From an uncultured Alistipes sp. (GTDB lineage: Bacteria; Bacteroidota; Bacteroidia; Bacteroidales; Rikenellaceae): a stretch of 64,000 nucleotides of DNA. The stretch is from positions 1 to 64,000 of the forward strand of contig CALUMQ010000032.1 of the NCBI GenBank assembly GCA_944321765.1, given 5' to 3'. The stretch's first letter is position 1; the number at the start of each line of letters is the position of its first letter. Positions 32,464 to 41,010 of the stretch are shown here, piece by piece. The notes under the pieces were generated by a model, which saw only the letters and a list, made by a program, of their open reading frames with translations, did not search any database and was not told the DNA's origin. A program made the position numbers and the translations under genes.

Positions 32464-33390
32464 TTACAGAGCGGCCCCGGCCCGCTCGTCGGAGAATTCG
32501 TCGAACATCGTCGTGCTCAGATACTTCTCGGCACGGTCGGGAAAGACCACCACGATGTTGCCGCGCTCGATGCGCCGTGCCGTACGCACGGCCGCAAGCA
32601 TCGCCGCACCGCTGCTCATCCCGGCGAAGATGGCCTCCCGGGCGATGATCTCCCGGGCCATGGCAATGGCCTCCTCGCTCTCGACCATCTCCTGGATGTC
32701 GATCTGCGAAGGATCGTAGATGTCGGGGACGATGGCCTCCTCGAGGTTTTTCAACCCCTGGATGTAGTGGCCGCGGATGGGCTGGGCGCAGACAACCCGG
32801 ATGTCGGGCTTCATCACCTTCAGGAAGCGCGACAGCCCCATGAGCGTTCCCGACGTCCCGATGGCGCACACCAGGTAGTCGATCCGCCCGCCGGTCTGCT
32901 GCCAGATCTCCAGCGCCGTGGACTGGTAGTGCGCCAGGTAGTTCGAGGCGTTGGCAAACTGATCGGGCATGAAGTAGCGGTCGGGATGCTCGGCCACCAT
33001 CCGCCGGGCCAGGCGAATGGCGCCGTCGGTCCCCTCCTCGGCCGGAGTGAGGATCACCTTCGCCCCGTATGAGCGGATGATCTTGCGACGCTCGATCGAC
33101 ACGGCGCGGCTCATGACTATCTCGACCGGATACCCCTTGACGATCCCCACGATGGCCAGGCCGATGCCCGTATTGCCCGACGTGGGTTCGATGATGGTCT
33201 TCCCGGGGGTGAGGCGCCCCTCCTGTTCGGCAGCCTCGATCATCTTCAGCGCGATGCGATCCTTGATGCTGCCCGTGGGGTTGAACCCTTCGAGTTTGGC
33301 GAAGATGTTGACCTGCGGATTGGGATTCAGACGTTGGATTTGCACCATGGGCGTATTGCCGATGGTGTCCAGAATAGTATTTGCAACCAT
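32464..33390 (-). CDS. Cysteine synthase (CysK/CysM family)
   Basis: A 308-residue PLP enzyme of the beta-family that makes cysteine from an activated serine and sulfide. The PLP Lys is in NPTGSIKDR (K43), the phosphate loop is EPTSGNTGIG, followed by GTSGTLMG and a C-terminal KYLST. In CysK the glycine loop is usually GTGGT, so this form is slightly nearer CysM; whether O-acetylserine or O-phosphoserine is used is not decidable. ATG 33390 is chosen because the enzyme begins here; upstream in-frame codons have no family match. A possible -7 TATCTTTA lies about 33 nt upstream. Confidence 0.9.
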   Translation of the reverse strand: MVANTILDTIGNTPMVQIQRLNPNPQVNIFAKLEGFNPTGSIKDRIALKMIEAAEQEGRLTPGKTIIEPTSGNTGIGLAIVGIVKGYPVEIVMSRAVSIERRKIIRSYGAKVILTPAEEGTDGAIRLARRMVAEHPDRYFMPDQFANASNYLAHYQSTALEIWQQTGGRIDYLVCAIGTSGTLMGLSRFLKVMKPDIRVVCAQPIRGHYIQGLKNLEEAIVPDIYDPSQIDIQEMVESEEAIAMAREIIAREAIFAGMSSGAAMLAAVRTARRIERGNIVVVFPDRAEKYLSTTMFDEFSDERAGAAL

Positions 33391-33603
33391 AGAGACACTG
33401 ACCTGTAAGAGACCTAACCGCGTAAAGATACGAAATTTCCGACAGAACGGATCTGCGGAGCTCTGAAAACGGAGAAAAAAAGAGCGTGCAGGCGCACAGG
33501 GCCGAATGTCCGGGGTCGGGGAGAGGCTTCGGGAGAAGGCCTCGGGAGAAGGTTTCGCGACGCACACAAAAAAAGACGGACGACTCTTTCGAATCGTCCG
33601 TCG

Positions 33604-33679
33604 TGGTAGCGGGAGGAGGACTCGAACCTCCGGCCTTCGGGTTATGAGCCCGACGAGCTACCAACTGCTCCATCCCGCG
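33604..33679 (-). tRNA. Initiator tRNA-fMet (CAT)
   Basis: A 76-nt cloverleaf with encoded CCA. Initiator hallmarks: unpaired first position (C1 opposite T72), three consecutive G-C pairs at the base of the anticodon stem (GGG...CCC around CTCATAA), and a canonical T loop (TTCGAGT). Confidence 0.93.
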
Positions 33680-33827
33680 ATGTATCTTCAGGGCGCCGCA
33701 GCGCTTCCTATCGCTTTTGCTGGTGCAAAGATAGTACAAAAAAACGACTTCTGCAAATCCATTTTGCCCGGCGATGGTTCCCAAGATCTCTTTTGGCCTT
33801 TTTATCAGTCCCTTAGGACCGATTTTT

Positions 33828-35609
33828 TTATTTCAGCGACGCCGCCACGATCTCCGAAAGATCGACCACCGGGCGCCGTGTGCCCCGGCCGATGGCCTTC
33901 TTGCAGAGCGGACAGGCCGTGACGATCACCTCGGCCCCCGTCGCCTCCATCTCGGCCGCAACCGACCGGGCGATCTGCAGCTGCTGTCCGTCCGAGATGG
34001 CGAGGTTGGCCACCGAGGAGCCGCAACAGAGGGCATTCTCGCGCGTCGAGGCGGGTTCGAGCAGTTCGCCAACCGCCTCGATCACGGCCCGCGGCTCGTC
34101 GTAGATGCCGCTGCCGCGCCCCAGTTCGCACGGATCGTGGTACGTATAGCGCGTCGTGCCGTGTGTCGGCGAAAGACGCCCGGCGCGGATCAGCCGCAGG
34201 ATGTATTCCGAATGGTGCAGCACCTCGATGCCCGGCAGGTCGTAGTCCTCGCGGAAGACCTTCAGACAGATCGGGCACGACGTGACGAGGGTCGTGATGC
34301 CGTGCTTGCGGAAGAGTTCGGTGTTGTAGCGCATCATCTTGCGCGCCGAATCGGTCTCGCCGGAGAGCTTCAGCGGCCGCCCGCAGCAGACGCCTCCCTC
34401 GCGGTCGGCCCACCACACCTCCTCACCCGCGGCCTCGAAGATCGTCGACATGGCCGAGAGCGTGCGGGGCGTAAGCAGCGTCATGCACCCGGCAAAGTAG
34501 CCCACCTTCCCCTCGCCCGACGAGCGGTCCACGCCCCGCAGATAGGTGTAGCGGCGTTCGTCGGGAACGTTGCGCATCCGGTCGCGGGAGTTGAGCCGCA
34601 GCGTATTAAGGTCGATACCCACGGGACACTTCTCCTCGCAGCGTCCGCACATCAGACAGTTGTCGGCCACCGGACGGGTGAGCATTCCGTAGCGGCGGTC
34701 ACGCAGGAAGTAGACCGACTGTACGTCGTTGATGCCCAGCACGCTCTGCAGCTGGCACGGGTCGATGCAGATGCCGCAGCGCGAGCAGGCCTCGATCTGG
34801 AAGTGGTCGTACGACGAGTGCTTCTCCGTCGAGCGCAGGCGGTAGTGACGCAGGAAGATGAGCGGGATCTCCGTGAAGATGTGCATGTAGCGCGAGAAGG
34901 GCAACGCCACGAAGAAGAGTCCCAGACATGAGGAGTAGAACCACCAGGCCACCGTTTCGAGGTTCATCAGAGGCAGCACGCCGATGTGCGCGCCCATCCA
35001 TCCGCCGATCGACCCGGTGAGGAACCCTCCGCCGCCGTAGAGGGCGCAGGTGGTGCTTTCGGCCACCAGACGCGCCGGGAAGATGAACCACAGGGCCGAG
35101 AGGGCGATGCGGTCACCCAGGACGTGTTTCGTCGTGCGGCGCATGCCCATGGCGCGCGAATAGAGGCGTTTGCCCCAGGCCAGCGCCACGCCCGAGAGGA
35201 CGAAGAGCAGCAGCAGGTCCATCGCAAAGTCGAAGAAGGGCTTGTGCGGAAGACTCGTGGCGAAGTATTTGAAGAAGACGTGTCCCTGCAGGGGCACCCA
35301 GCGGAATCCCACGTAGGAGATGGTCTCGATCCACCCCATGACGATGAGCAGGAACCACCCGAAGGCCAGCGACATGTGCATGTATCCCAGCAGGGGGTTG
35401 ACGCGGAAGATACGGCGGTGGAGCAGCGACTCGCGCACGACCTCCCAGGCGGCGCCCAGCGTGCGGTGCGTGAAGAGCCCCCGCAGGATGAGCCGCTTGT
35501 CGGACCGCGGCAGGCGCAGGAGCCACAGGATCCACTTCCACGCCACGATGATGAACATCAGCGCGGCGCCGAGGATGAACGGCAGGCAGAACGGTGCGTA
35601 GAATGTCAT
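33828..35609 (-). CDS. Membrane iron-sulfur subunit, NarI-like TM plus HdrD/DsrK-like
   Basis: A 593-residue protein, fusion-like in layout. The N-terminal third has about six membrane helices resembling the NarI-type cytochrome b subunit (residues 1-250), with His that could bind haem. Then come two 4Fe-4S motifs (CSRCGICIDPC and CLMCGRCEEKCP, about 280-345), then two CCG-type domains (VCCGRPLK with SCPIC, and LCCGSS with ACPLC, about 385-590) as in HdrD, DsrK and HmcF. It is the last gene of the Hdr/Qmo-like operon, 2 nt after the small HdrC-like gene, and probably passes electrons to or from the quinone pool. A small hairpin lies at 33804-33823 after the stop. Confidence 0.85.
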   Translation of the reverse strand: MTFYAPFCLPFILGAALMFIIVAWKWILWLLRLPRSDKRLILRGLFTHRTLGAAWEVVRESLLHRRIFRVNPLLGYMHMSLAFGWFLLIVMGWIETISYVGFRWVPLQGHVFFKYFATSLPHKPFFDFAMDLLLLFVLSGVALAWGKRLYSRAMGMRRTTKHVLGDRIALSALWFIFPARLVAESTTCALYGGGGFLTGSIGGWMGAHIGVLPLMNLETVAWWFYSSCLGLFFVALPFSRYMHIFTEIPLIFLRHYRLRSTEKHSSYDHFQIEACSRCGICIDPCQLQSVLGINDVQSVYFLRDRRYGMLTRPVADNCLMCGRCEEKCPVGIDLNTLRLNSRDRMRNVPDERRYTYLRGVDRSSGEGKVGYFAGCMTLLTPRTLSAMSTIFEAAGEEVWWADREGGVCCGRPLKLSGETDSARKMMRYNTELFRKHGITTLVTSCPICLKVFREDYDLPGIEVLHHSEYILRLIRAGRLSPTHGTTRYTYHDPCELGRGSGIYDEPRAVIEAVGELLEPASTRENALCCGSSVANLAISDGQQLQIARSVAAEMEATGAEVIVTACPLCKKAIGRGTRRPVVDLSEIVAASLK

Positions 35610-35611
35610 CG

Positions 35612-35947
35612 TCAGAAATCCCCCAGTTTACGTTTCACCAACATGACAACGGCCCGGGTGTTGATGCCCCGGGGGCATACCAGCCGGCACTTGCCGCAGA
35701 GCATGCACTTGTTCATCTCGGCATAGATGCCCTCGTATTCGCCGCGGCGCACCAGCGTGTGCGTGCGCCGGAAGTTGAAGTCCGTGAGGTTGCCCGCCGT
35801 GCAGACCGCCGTGCAGGCCCCGCAGCCGATGCAGGTCTGCAGCTCGGGCATCTCGTGCAGGATCTCGTCGCTCTTGCGCAGGTTGTTGCGGTCGAGGTCG
35901 ATGGCCCGGGGCTTCGAAATGGTGTATCCAAAATTGATCGCCGCCAT
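35612..35947 (-). CDS. Small HdrC-like 4Fe-4S dicluster protein
   Basis: A 111-residue soluble ferredoxin-type protein with two clusters (CIGCGACTAVC and CMLCGKCRLVCPRG), the arrangement of HdrC. ATG 35947 is preferred over the GTG at 35956, which overlaps the upstream stop codon. The spacing is 5 nt from the HdrA-like stop and 2 nt to the membrane subunit. Expected to carry electrons between the flavoprotein and the membrane CCG subunit. Confidence 0.88.
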   Translation of the reverse strand: MAAINFGYTISKPRAIDLDRNNLRKSDEILHEMPELQTCIGCGACTAVCTAGNLTDFNFRRTHTLVRRGEYEGIYAEMNKCMLCGKCRLVCPRGINTRAVVMLVKRKLGDF

Positions 35948-35952
35948 ACGCG

Positions 35953-36960
35953 TCACTGCATTACATATCGGGCCGCGGCATCGGCCGCAGCGGTTGCTTC
36001 GTTGAGCGATTCGCCGATGTTCTTCGGCGCGGAGATCGTCCCGGCATAGAAGATCCCCCCGATGTTGCTGCAGACGTTGCCCAGGAAGAGATCGCGGGGC
36101 TTCATGAAGCCGCTCCGCGCACGCTCCAGCCCGGCGCCACGGGCCAGCTGTTCGTTGTCGTCGTTGGCCCGCATGCCGATGAGCAGCACGAGCATGTCGA
36201 CGCTCATGCGCAGCGGACGTCCGGTCAGCGTATCCTCGGCCTTGATCTGCACGCGCCCCTCGAGCGTGGGGCTCGCCTCGGAGATGCGGCCGCGCACGAA
36301 GTGGATGTTGTAGGTCTGCTGCGCCTCGCGGTACATCTCCTCATACCCGGGGCCGAACATGCGGATGTCCATGTAGAAGTTGAAGACGTCCGACTCGGGG
36401 AAGAGACGCTTCATCTCGATGGCCTGCTTGACGCCCGTCACGCAGCACACCTTCGAGCAGTGCTGCTGGCACACCTTCTCGTCACGCGAGCCGACGCAGT
36501 GCAGAAAGGCGATGCGCCGCGGTGCCGAGCCGTCGGCCTTGGCCACGCGCCCCTCGTTGAACATCCGTTCGAGGTCGGCCGACGTCACCACGTTGTCGTA
36601 GATGCCGTATCCGTACTCCTCCTTGATCGAGGCGTCGAAGAGCGTGAAGCCCGAGGCCAGGACCACGGCGTCGCATGCGAGCCGCTCGCCGCCGGAGAGC
36701 ACTACCTCCCGCGGCGACACGCTGCACACCTCGGCCGACATGCGGCACTCGATGCCGCTGTCGTTGACCCGCCGGCGCAGCTCGGTGAGCACCTCCTGCG
36801 CAGGGGTGAACGACGGGAAGAGCACGTGCCAGCCGCGGAGTTTGCCTCCCAGCTCCGGCTCCTTTTCGATGAGGACGGGCTCGACGCCCTGTTCGGCCAG
36901 CCGCAGGGCCGTCTGCATGCCCGCAATGCCGCCGCCGATGACGATGACTCGTTTCTTCAT
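35953..36960 (-). CDS. HdrA/QmoA-like FAD oxidoreductase
   Basis: A 335-residue flavoprotein: Rossmann FAD motif VIGGGIAGMQTALRLAEQG at the start, VGSRDEKVCQQHCSKVCC with the Cys cluster typical of HdrA (4Fe-4S ligand), and an FYAGTISAPKNIGESL second FAD region. HdrA itself is often 650 residues with ferredoxin inserts; this short form resembles QmoA of sulfate reducers. Start at MKKRVIV (36960), overlapping the HdrB-like stop by one base. The chemistry is likely an electron transfer between flavin, Fe-S clusters and a quinone, without methanogenic CoM/CoB. Confidence 0.88.
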   Translation of the reverse strand: MKKRVIVIGGGIAGMQTALRLAEQGVEPVLIEKEPELGGKLRGWHVLFPSFTPAQEVLTELRRRVNDSGIECRMSAEVCSVSPREVVLSGGERLACDAVVLASGFTLFDASIKEEYGYGIYDNVVTSADLERMFNEGRVAKADGSAPRRIAFLHCVGSRDEKVCQQHCSKVCCVTGVKQAIEMKRLFPESDVFNFYMDIRMFGPGYEEMYREAQQTYNIHFVRGRISEASPTLEGRVQIKAEDTLTGRPLRMSVDMLVLLIGMRANDDNEQLARGAGLERARSGFMKPRDLFLGNVCSNIGGIFYAGTISAPKNIGESLNEATAAADAAARYVMQ

Positions 36961-38048
36961 TACTCTCTGATGTCGTATATCGTATCCGTCGGGCAGCAGT
37001 TCACCACCGCCGACGCGGGTTTTCCGATGTATTTGCCGTTGCGTCCCAGGTATTTGGCCGCGGGATCGTATTCGATGCCCATCTTGTCGAGCAGCGGCTC
37101 CACGTCGACCTGGTGCATCTGCATGCCCAGCGTCCAGGGGTCGTAGCCCAGCACCAGTCCGGCCATCTCCTCGTAGGTGAGCACCGGAATGCCGTGGCCG
37201 TTCTCGCCGTAGGTCGTGCCCTCCATCTCGGCAATCGTGTACTGCCACTTGTCGAGGAACATCGCACACCCGGGGCAGTTCGCGACGATGAAGTCGGGCT
37301 TGTAGGGGGCCATGCTCTCGAGCTTCTTGTGCGAGTTGGCGATCGAGTAGCCGCGGTTGGCCTGCACCAGGTAGTTGCGGAATCCGAAGCCGCAGCAGTG
37401 GCGCCGTTCGGGATAGTCGACCACCTCGCCGCCCCACGACTCGATCATTCCGGCCAGCACATAGGGGAATTCCGATCCCCCGATACCGGATTTCGGGAAA
37501 ATCTTCGCATAGTGGCAGCCGATGTGCTCGACCACCTTGAGCGGCTCGCCCGTCGTGGCGTTGACCAGCAGGTGCCGGGCTCTCCGGGCGATCTCCTCGC
37601 GGAAGTGGAAGACGACGTCCGACGTGTGGGCCAGACTCTGCGGCTTGCGGAACTCGCGGCCCGTAGCCTTGTAGAGGTATTCGCGCGTGCGCTCCTCGGT
37701 CTCGGGAAACTCCTCCCAGGTGGCCAGAATCTCGTTGTAGATGCCGAACGAGGTGATGCACGAGGTGACGAAGTTCTTGTACCCGGCGTCGTTCATCAGC
37801 GAAAACTGCCGCGCCACGACCGTCATGATGGTCTCCAGCGGCACGATGTCCGAATGGTAGCCGATGCCGGTACACGACGAATGCTTCGGATCGTCGAGCA
37901 GATCCTTGCCCAGGTCGTTGTGCAGAATATCTATGAAAGCCTTCTCGCTGCCCGGGAAGAAGTTCTGCCGGATGCAGCTGCGGGCATAATAGTAGTTGTC
38001 GTCGGCAATCTCCTTCTGGTACTCCTGCCAACTGCGACGTTTCATCAT
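36960..38048 (-). CDS. HdrB-like CCG-domain protein
   Basis: A 362-residue protein with a strong C-terminal CCG domain (IGCHYAK...RHCCGFGFRN... NCPGCAMFLD, about 180-275), as in HdrB, and a weaker N-terminal half (SSCTGIGY, TSCITSFG) where the first CCG appears degraded. In heterodisulfide reductase HdrB carries the noncubane clusters at the catalytic site. Here the disulfide substrate is unknown. Overlaps the HdrA gene by one base; starts 4 nt after the upstream HdrC gene. Confidence 0.85.
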   Translation of the reverse strand: MMKRRSWQEYQKEIADDNYYYARSCIRQNFFPGSEKAFIDILHNDLGKDLLDDPKHSSCTGIGYHSDIVPLETIMTVVARQFSLMNDAGYKNFVTSCITSFGIYNEILATWEEFPETEERTREYLYKATGREFRKPQSLAHTSDVVFHFREEIARRARHLLVNATTGEPLKVVEHIGCHYAKIFPKSGIGGSEFPYVLAGMIESWGGEVVDYPERRHCCGFGFRNYLVQANRGYSIANSHKKLESMAPYKPDFIVANCPGCAMFLDKWQYTIAEMEGTTYGENGHGIPVLTYEEMAGLVLGYDPWTLGMQMHQVDVEPLLDKMGIEYDPAAKYLGRNGKYIGKPASAVVNCCPTDTIYDIRE

Positions 38049-38052
38049 GGCA

Positions 38053-38754
38053 TCAATAGTGTTCGTTGCTGTTCGTCTGATAGACGTCCATCATGTATTG
38101 TTGATCGGCGCCCTTTTCGTAGCCCATTTCGCGGGCCTTGCGGTCGGAGTAGCGTTCGATGGTGTCGAACATCTCGCGGCCGCCGCTCACCTCGAAGATG
38201 CGGTTGATCTCCGCGAGCGACTCCTCGTCCAGGCGCCGCAGCGCCCCGGCGCCCTCCTTCCCGTAGACCGGCGAGAACTGTCCGTAGATCTCCTCGTCGT
38301 GGTCGTAGATCCACTGCCAGACGGTTCCCTGCTCGGGGTGCAGCTCCGGCTTGACCAACTTCGGCACGAGGCAGTAGCCCGTGCGGAGGATGTTTTCGCC
38401 GATCGTGCGCTTGAGGGCCAGCTGCTGCCGGCCTTTCTCGCTCTCGACGAAGAAGCCCAGACGCTGCGACAGACGCCGCAGCGACTGAATGACGTACCCG
38501 GGGGTATTGCCGCGCGGGCAGCGCGGACGGCACGACATGCACTCGCCGCAATACCAGATCGTATCGCTCTTCAACAGCGCCTCGATGGCGTCGTCGTCGC
38601 GCGTCTGCACGGTGTTGACGATCTGACGGGGGTCGTAGCGGTAGAACTCCGCCGCGGGGCAGACCGCCGTACAGACGCCGCAGTTCATGCAGGAGTGGAG
38701 GCCTTCGCGCATGCGCACATCCTCCTCCATGAGCATATCGAAATACTTTCCCAT
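38053..38754 (-). CDS. HdrC-like 4Fe-4S protein, first gene of the Hdr/Qmo-like operon
   Basis: A 233-residue protein with two clusters near the N-terminus (CMNCGVCTAVCP, about residues 22-33, and CGECMSCRPRCPRG), then a helical C-terminal half. HdrC family. ATG 38754 is taken because upstream sequence is promoter DNA. It is the first of five tightly spaced genes. Upstream lies a perfect 20-bp palindrome and a TACCTTTG -7 element. Confidence 0.87.
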   Translation of the reverse strand: MGKYFDMLMEEDVRMREGLHSCMNCGVCTAVCPAAEFYRYDPRQIVNTVQTRDDDAIEALLKSDTIWYCGECMSCRPRCPRGNTPGYVIQSLRRLSQRLGFFVESEKGRQQLALKRTIGENILRTGYCLVPKLVKPELHPEQGTVWQWIYDHDEEIYGQFSPVYGKEGAGALRRLDEESLAEINRIFEVSGGREMFDTIERYSDRKAREMGYEKGADQQYMMDVYQTNSNEHY

Positions 38755-38766
38755 AGGCACAAAAAA

Positions 38767-38786
38767 ACCTTTGCAACGGCAAAGGT
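38767..38786. promoter_or_regulatory. Perfect palindrome overlapping the Hdr operon promoter
   Basis: ACCTTTGC and GCAAAGGT (8-bp perfect arms) around AACG lie 12 nt before the HdrC-like start codon and overlap the -7 element at 38780-38787, so this looks like an operator. On the minus strand it is followed by seven T, so a terminator/attenuator role cannot be excluded. Confidence 0.55.
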
Positions 38787-38787
38787 A
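38780..38787 (-). promoter_or_regulatory. Putative -7 element (TACCTTTG) for the Hdr operon
   Basis: Exact TAnnTTTG match 25 nt before ATG 38754; no -33 at 19-21 nt (nearest TTTG is 28 nt away). Confidence 0.5.
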
Positions 38788-38836
38788 GGGATTTCGCGGC
38801 TGGCGCGAGGTGGTACAAATGCGTAAATTTCGCCCC

Positions 38837-39319
38837 TCAGCGGCGCTCGTAGGTCTCGAAGACGAAGGGCCACGGGAACTCCTTTCCGCAGGCAAAGGCC
38901 TCGGACGAAACGAGCCGCCAGCGGTCGGGATTCCACGCCGGGAAGCGCGTGTCGCCTTCGTAGTCGTGCTCCACGCGCGTGAGGTAGAGGCGGTCGGCCA
39001 GCGGCAGCGCCTCGGCATAGACCTGCGCGCCGCCGATGATGAACAGCTCCTCCGCAGGATCGGGAAAGAGCGCCAGGGCCTCCTTCAGCGAGTGCACCAC
39101 CCGGCAGCCGGGGATCTCCACGCACTGACGCGTAAGGACCACGTTGGTGCGGTTCGGGAGCGGCCTTCCGAGCGACTCGAAGGTCTTGCGGCCCATAATG
39201 ACGGGATGGCCCGAAGTGAGGGACTTGAAGTGCCGGAGGTCTTCGGAGATGTGCCAGATCAGACGGTTCCGGTCGCCGATGACGCCGTTGCGCGCAACGG
39301 CTGCGATAATCGAGAGCAT
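38837..39319 (-). CDS. folA: Dihydrofolate reductase
   Basis: A 160-residue enzyme reducing dihydrofolate to tetrahydrofolate with NADPH. Motifs: IIAAVARNGVIG, LIWHISEDLRHFK (catalytic acidic residue Glu in WHISED), PVIMGRKTFESLGRPLPNR and FIIGGAQVYAEAL. Standard length. Downstream (in the same direction) of thyA with a 30-nt gap, the classic thyA-folA order: ThyA makes dihydrofolate that FolA recycles. Confidence 0.95.
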   Translation of the reverse strand: MLSIIAAVARNGVIGDRNRLIWHISEDLRHFKSLTSGHPVIMGRKTFESLGRPLPNRTNVVLTRQCVEIPGCRVVHSLKEALALFPDPAEELFIIGGAQVYAEALPLADRLYLTRVEHDYEGDTRFPAWNPDRWRLVSSEAFACGKEFPWPFVFETYERR

Positions 39320-39349
39320 GAAGGGTGGCGTTTGACGTGAGACAACGTT

Positions 39350-40243
39350 TCAGAATGACATCGGGGCCTTGATCGCCGGCCAGGGATCGTACCCCTCGAG
39401 GATGAAATCCTCGTAGCGGAAGTCGAAGATCGACCGCACGGCGGGATTCAGCCGCATGTGCGGCAGCGGGCGCGGTTCACGCCGCAGCTGCTCCCCGACC
39501 TGCTCCAGGTGATTCAGATAGATATGCGTGTCGCCCAGCGTGTGGATGAACTCGCCCGGCTGCAGGTCGCACACCTGCGCCATCATCATCGTCAGCAGAG
39601 CGTAGGAGGCGATGTTGAAGGGTACGCCGAGGAAGGTGTCGGCGCTGCGCTGGTACAACTGGCACGAGAGACGCCCCCGGGCCACGTAGAACTGGAACAG
39701 CACGTGGCATGGCGGCAGGGCCATGTCACCGATCTCGGCGACGTTCCACGCCGAGACCAGGATCCGCCGCGACTCGGGATTCGTGCGGATCAGCTCCACG
39801 GCCTGCGCGATCTGGTCGATCACCCCTCCGTCGGGCCGCGGCCACGAACGCCACTGATAGCCGTAGACGTGGTTCAGGTCGCCGAAGCGGTACCCTTCGA
39901 CGGGCGACTCGATGCCGGCCGAGGCGAGGAACGTCTCCCGGTCGACGGGCAGCACGCCGTGGCGCACGCACAACTCGTTGTAATAGCGGAAGGCGTCGTT
40001 GTCCCAGATGTGGACGCCGTTGTCGACCAGATACTTGATGTTGGTATCGCCGCGCAGGAACCACAGCAGTTCGTGGATCACCCCCTTCAGGAAGACCCTC
40101 TTGGTCGTCAGCAGCGGGAAACCCTCCGCCAGGTCGAAGCGCATCTGATGCCCGAAGATCCCCCGGGTACCGGTTCCCGTGCGGTCGCCCCGCACGACGC
40201 CCTCCTGCTGGATGCGGCGCAGCAGATCGAGGTATTGTTTCAT
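39350..40243 (-). CDS. thyA: Thymidylate synthase
   Basis: A 297-residue enzyme methylating dUMP to dTMP with methylene-tetrahydrofolate. Motifs: [15 protein letters not shown], the catalytic Cys in [12 protein letters not shown], and [18 protein letters not shown]. Length is slightly above E. coli ThyA (264), explained by an insertion of about 30 residues typical of many bacterial enzymes. Its 5' end overlaps the stop of lpxH by 4 nt. Confidence 0.95.
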   Translation of the reverse strand: MKQYLDLLRRIQQEGVVRGDRTGTGTRGIFGHQMRFDLAEGFPLLTTKRVFLKGVIHELLWFLRGDTNIKYLVDNGVHIWDNDAFRYYNELCVRHGVLPVDRETFLASAGIESPVEGYRFGDLNHVYGYQWRSWPRPDGGVIDQIAQAVELIRTNPESRRILVSAWNVAEIGDMALPPCHVLFQFYVARGRLSCQLYQRSADTFLGVPFNIASYALLTMMMAQVCDLQPGEFIHTLGDTHIYLNHLEQVGEQLRREPRPLPHMRLNPAVRSIFDFRYEDFILEGYDPWPAIKAPMSF

Positions 40244-41010
40244 GATTCAAGCTTTTTCAACGTCAGCTCGCCGCGGTCGTTCAGCACGGCGTAGGCGGGA
40301 TCCTTCTCCCAGCAACCGAGGTGCACCACGTGCAGCGACCCGTCGCGGAAGTCGCGCGGGAAGTGCATGTGTCCGAAGACAAAGTGGTCGACGGCATGCG
40401 TCGCGGCATATTCGCGGGCATAGGCGATCAGCGGCTCGGTGAGCGAGGCGTCGAATCCTCCGCCCGTTCCGTTGCGGCGCGCCTCCTCGTCGGCCCGGTT
40501 GTGGCTCTTGCGCGACTTGCCGCTCCACCACTGTCCGAACTTCAGCGCCAGGTCGGGATGCAGAAACCACGAAAAGGCCCAGCGCAGCGTCCGCGAGCGG
40601 AATGTCGCATTGAGGGCCCGCAGCAGGGGCTGGTCGTCGATCTTCATGTTGTCGCCGTGGGCCACGAAGACCCGCTGCCCGCAGAGCGTCAGCAGCTGCG
40701 GCGAAGTGTATATCTCCACACCGCATTCGCGCCGGAGGTAGTCGCCGACCCACATGTCGTGGTTGCCCGTGAAGAAGACCACGCGGATCCCCCGGTCGGT
40801 CAGTTCGGCCAGCTTGCCCAGCGTGCGCACGAAGCCCTTGGGCACCACGCGCCTGTATTCGAACCAGAAATCGAAGATGTCGCCCACGAGGAAGATCGCC
40901 TCGGCATCGCGCGACACGGCGTCGAGCCATGCGACGAAACGGCGTTCGACACTCCGTGCCGACGCCTCGTCGCCCGCACCCAGATGTATGTCGGATGCGA
41001 AATAGTACAT
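40240..41010 (-). CDS. lpxH: UDP-2,3-diacylglucosamine diphosphatase (LpxH-type)
   Basis: A 256-residue calcineurin-fold enzyme expected to remove UMP from UDP-2,3-diacylglucosamine in lipid A synthesis. Motifs: [37 protein letters not shown] and FGHMHFPRD. These are the LpxH-family set, and a Bacteroidetes lpxH fits the usual genome. The start at 41010 overlaps the stop of the TlpA-like gene by one base (TAATG). The 3' end overlaps thyA by 4 nt, indicating translational coupling. Confidence 0.85.
   Translation of the reverse strand: MYYFASDIHLGAGDEASARSVERRFVAWLDAVSRDAEAIFLVGDIFDFWFEYRRVVPKGFVRTLGKLAELTDRGIRVVFFTGNHDMWVGDYLRRECGVEIYTSPQLLTLCGQRVFVAHGDNMKIDDQPLLRALNATFRSRTLRWAFSWFLHPDLALKFGQWWSGKSRKSHNRADEEARRNGTGGGFDASLTEPLIAYAREYAATHAVDHFVFGHMHFPRDFRDGSLHVVHLGCWEKDPAYAVLNDRGELTLKKLES

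Noticed and set aside
33804..33823. Hairpin after the Hdr operon, ATCAGTCC/GGACCGAT
   Set aside because: The run of T follows on the plus strand, where no gene ends; on the minus strand it is followed by A, so a terminator for the operon is not convincing.
35953..38031. A 692-codon minus-strand frame fusing an N-terminal stretch to the HdrA-like protein
   Set aside because: The upstream part is an off-frame reading of the HdrB-like gene; the true HdrA-like start is the ATG at 36960 with its FAD motif.
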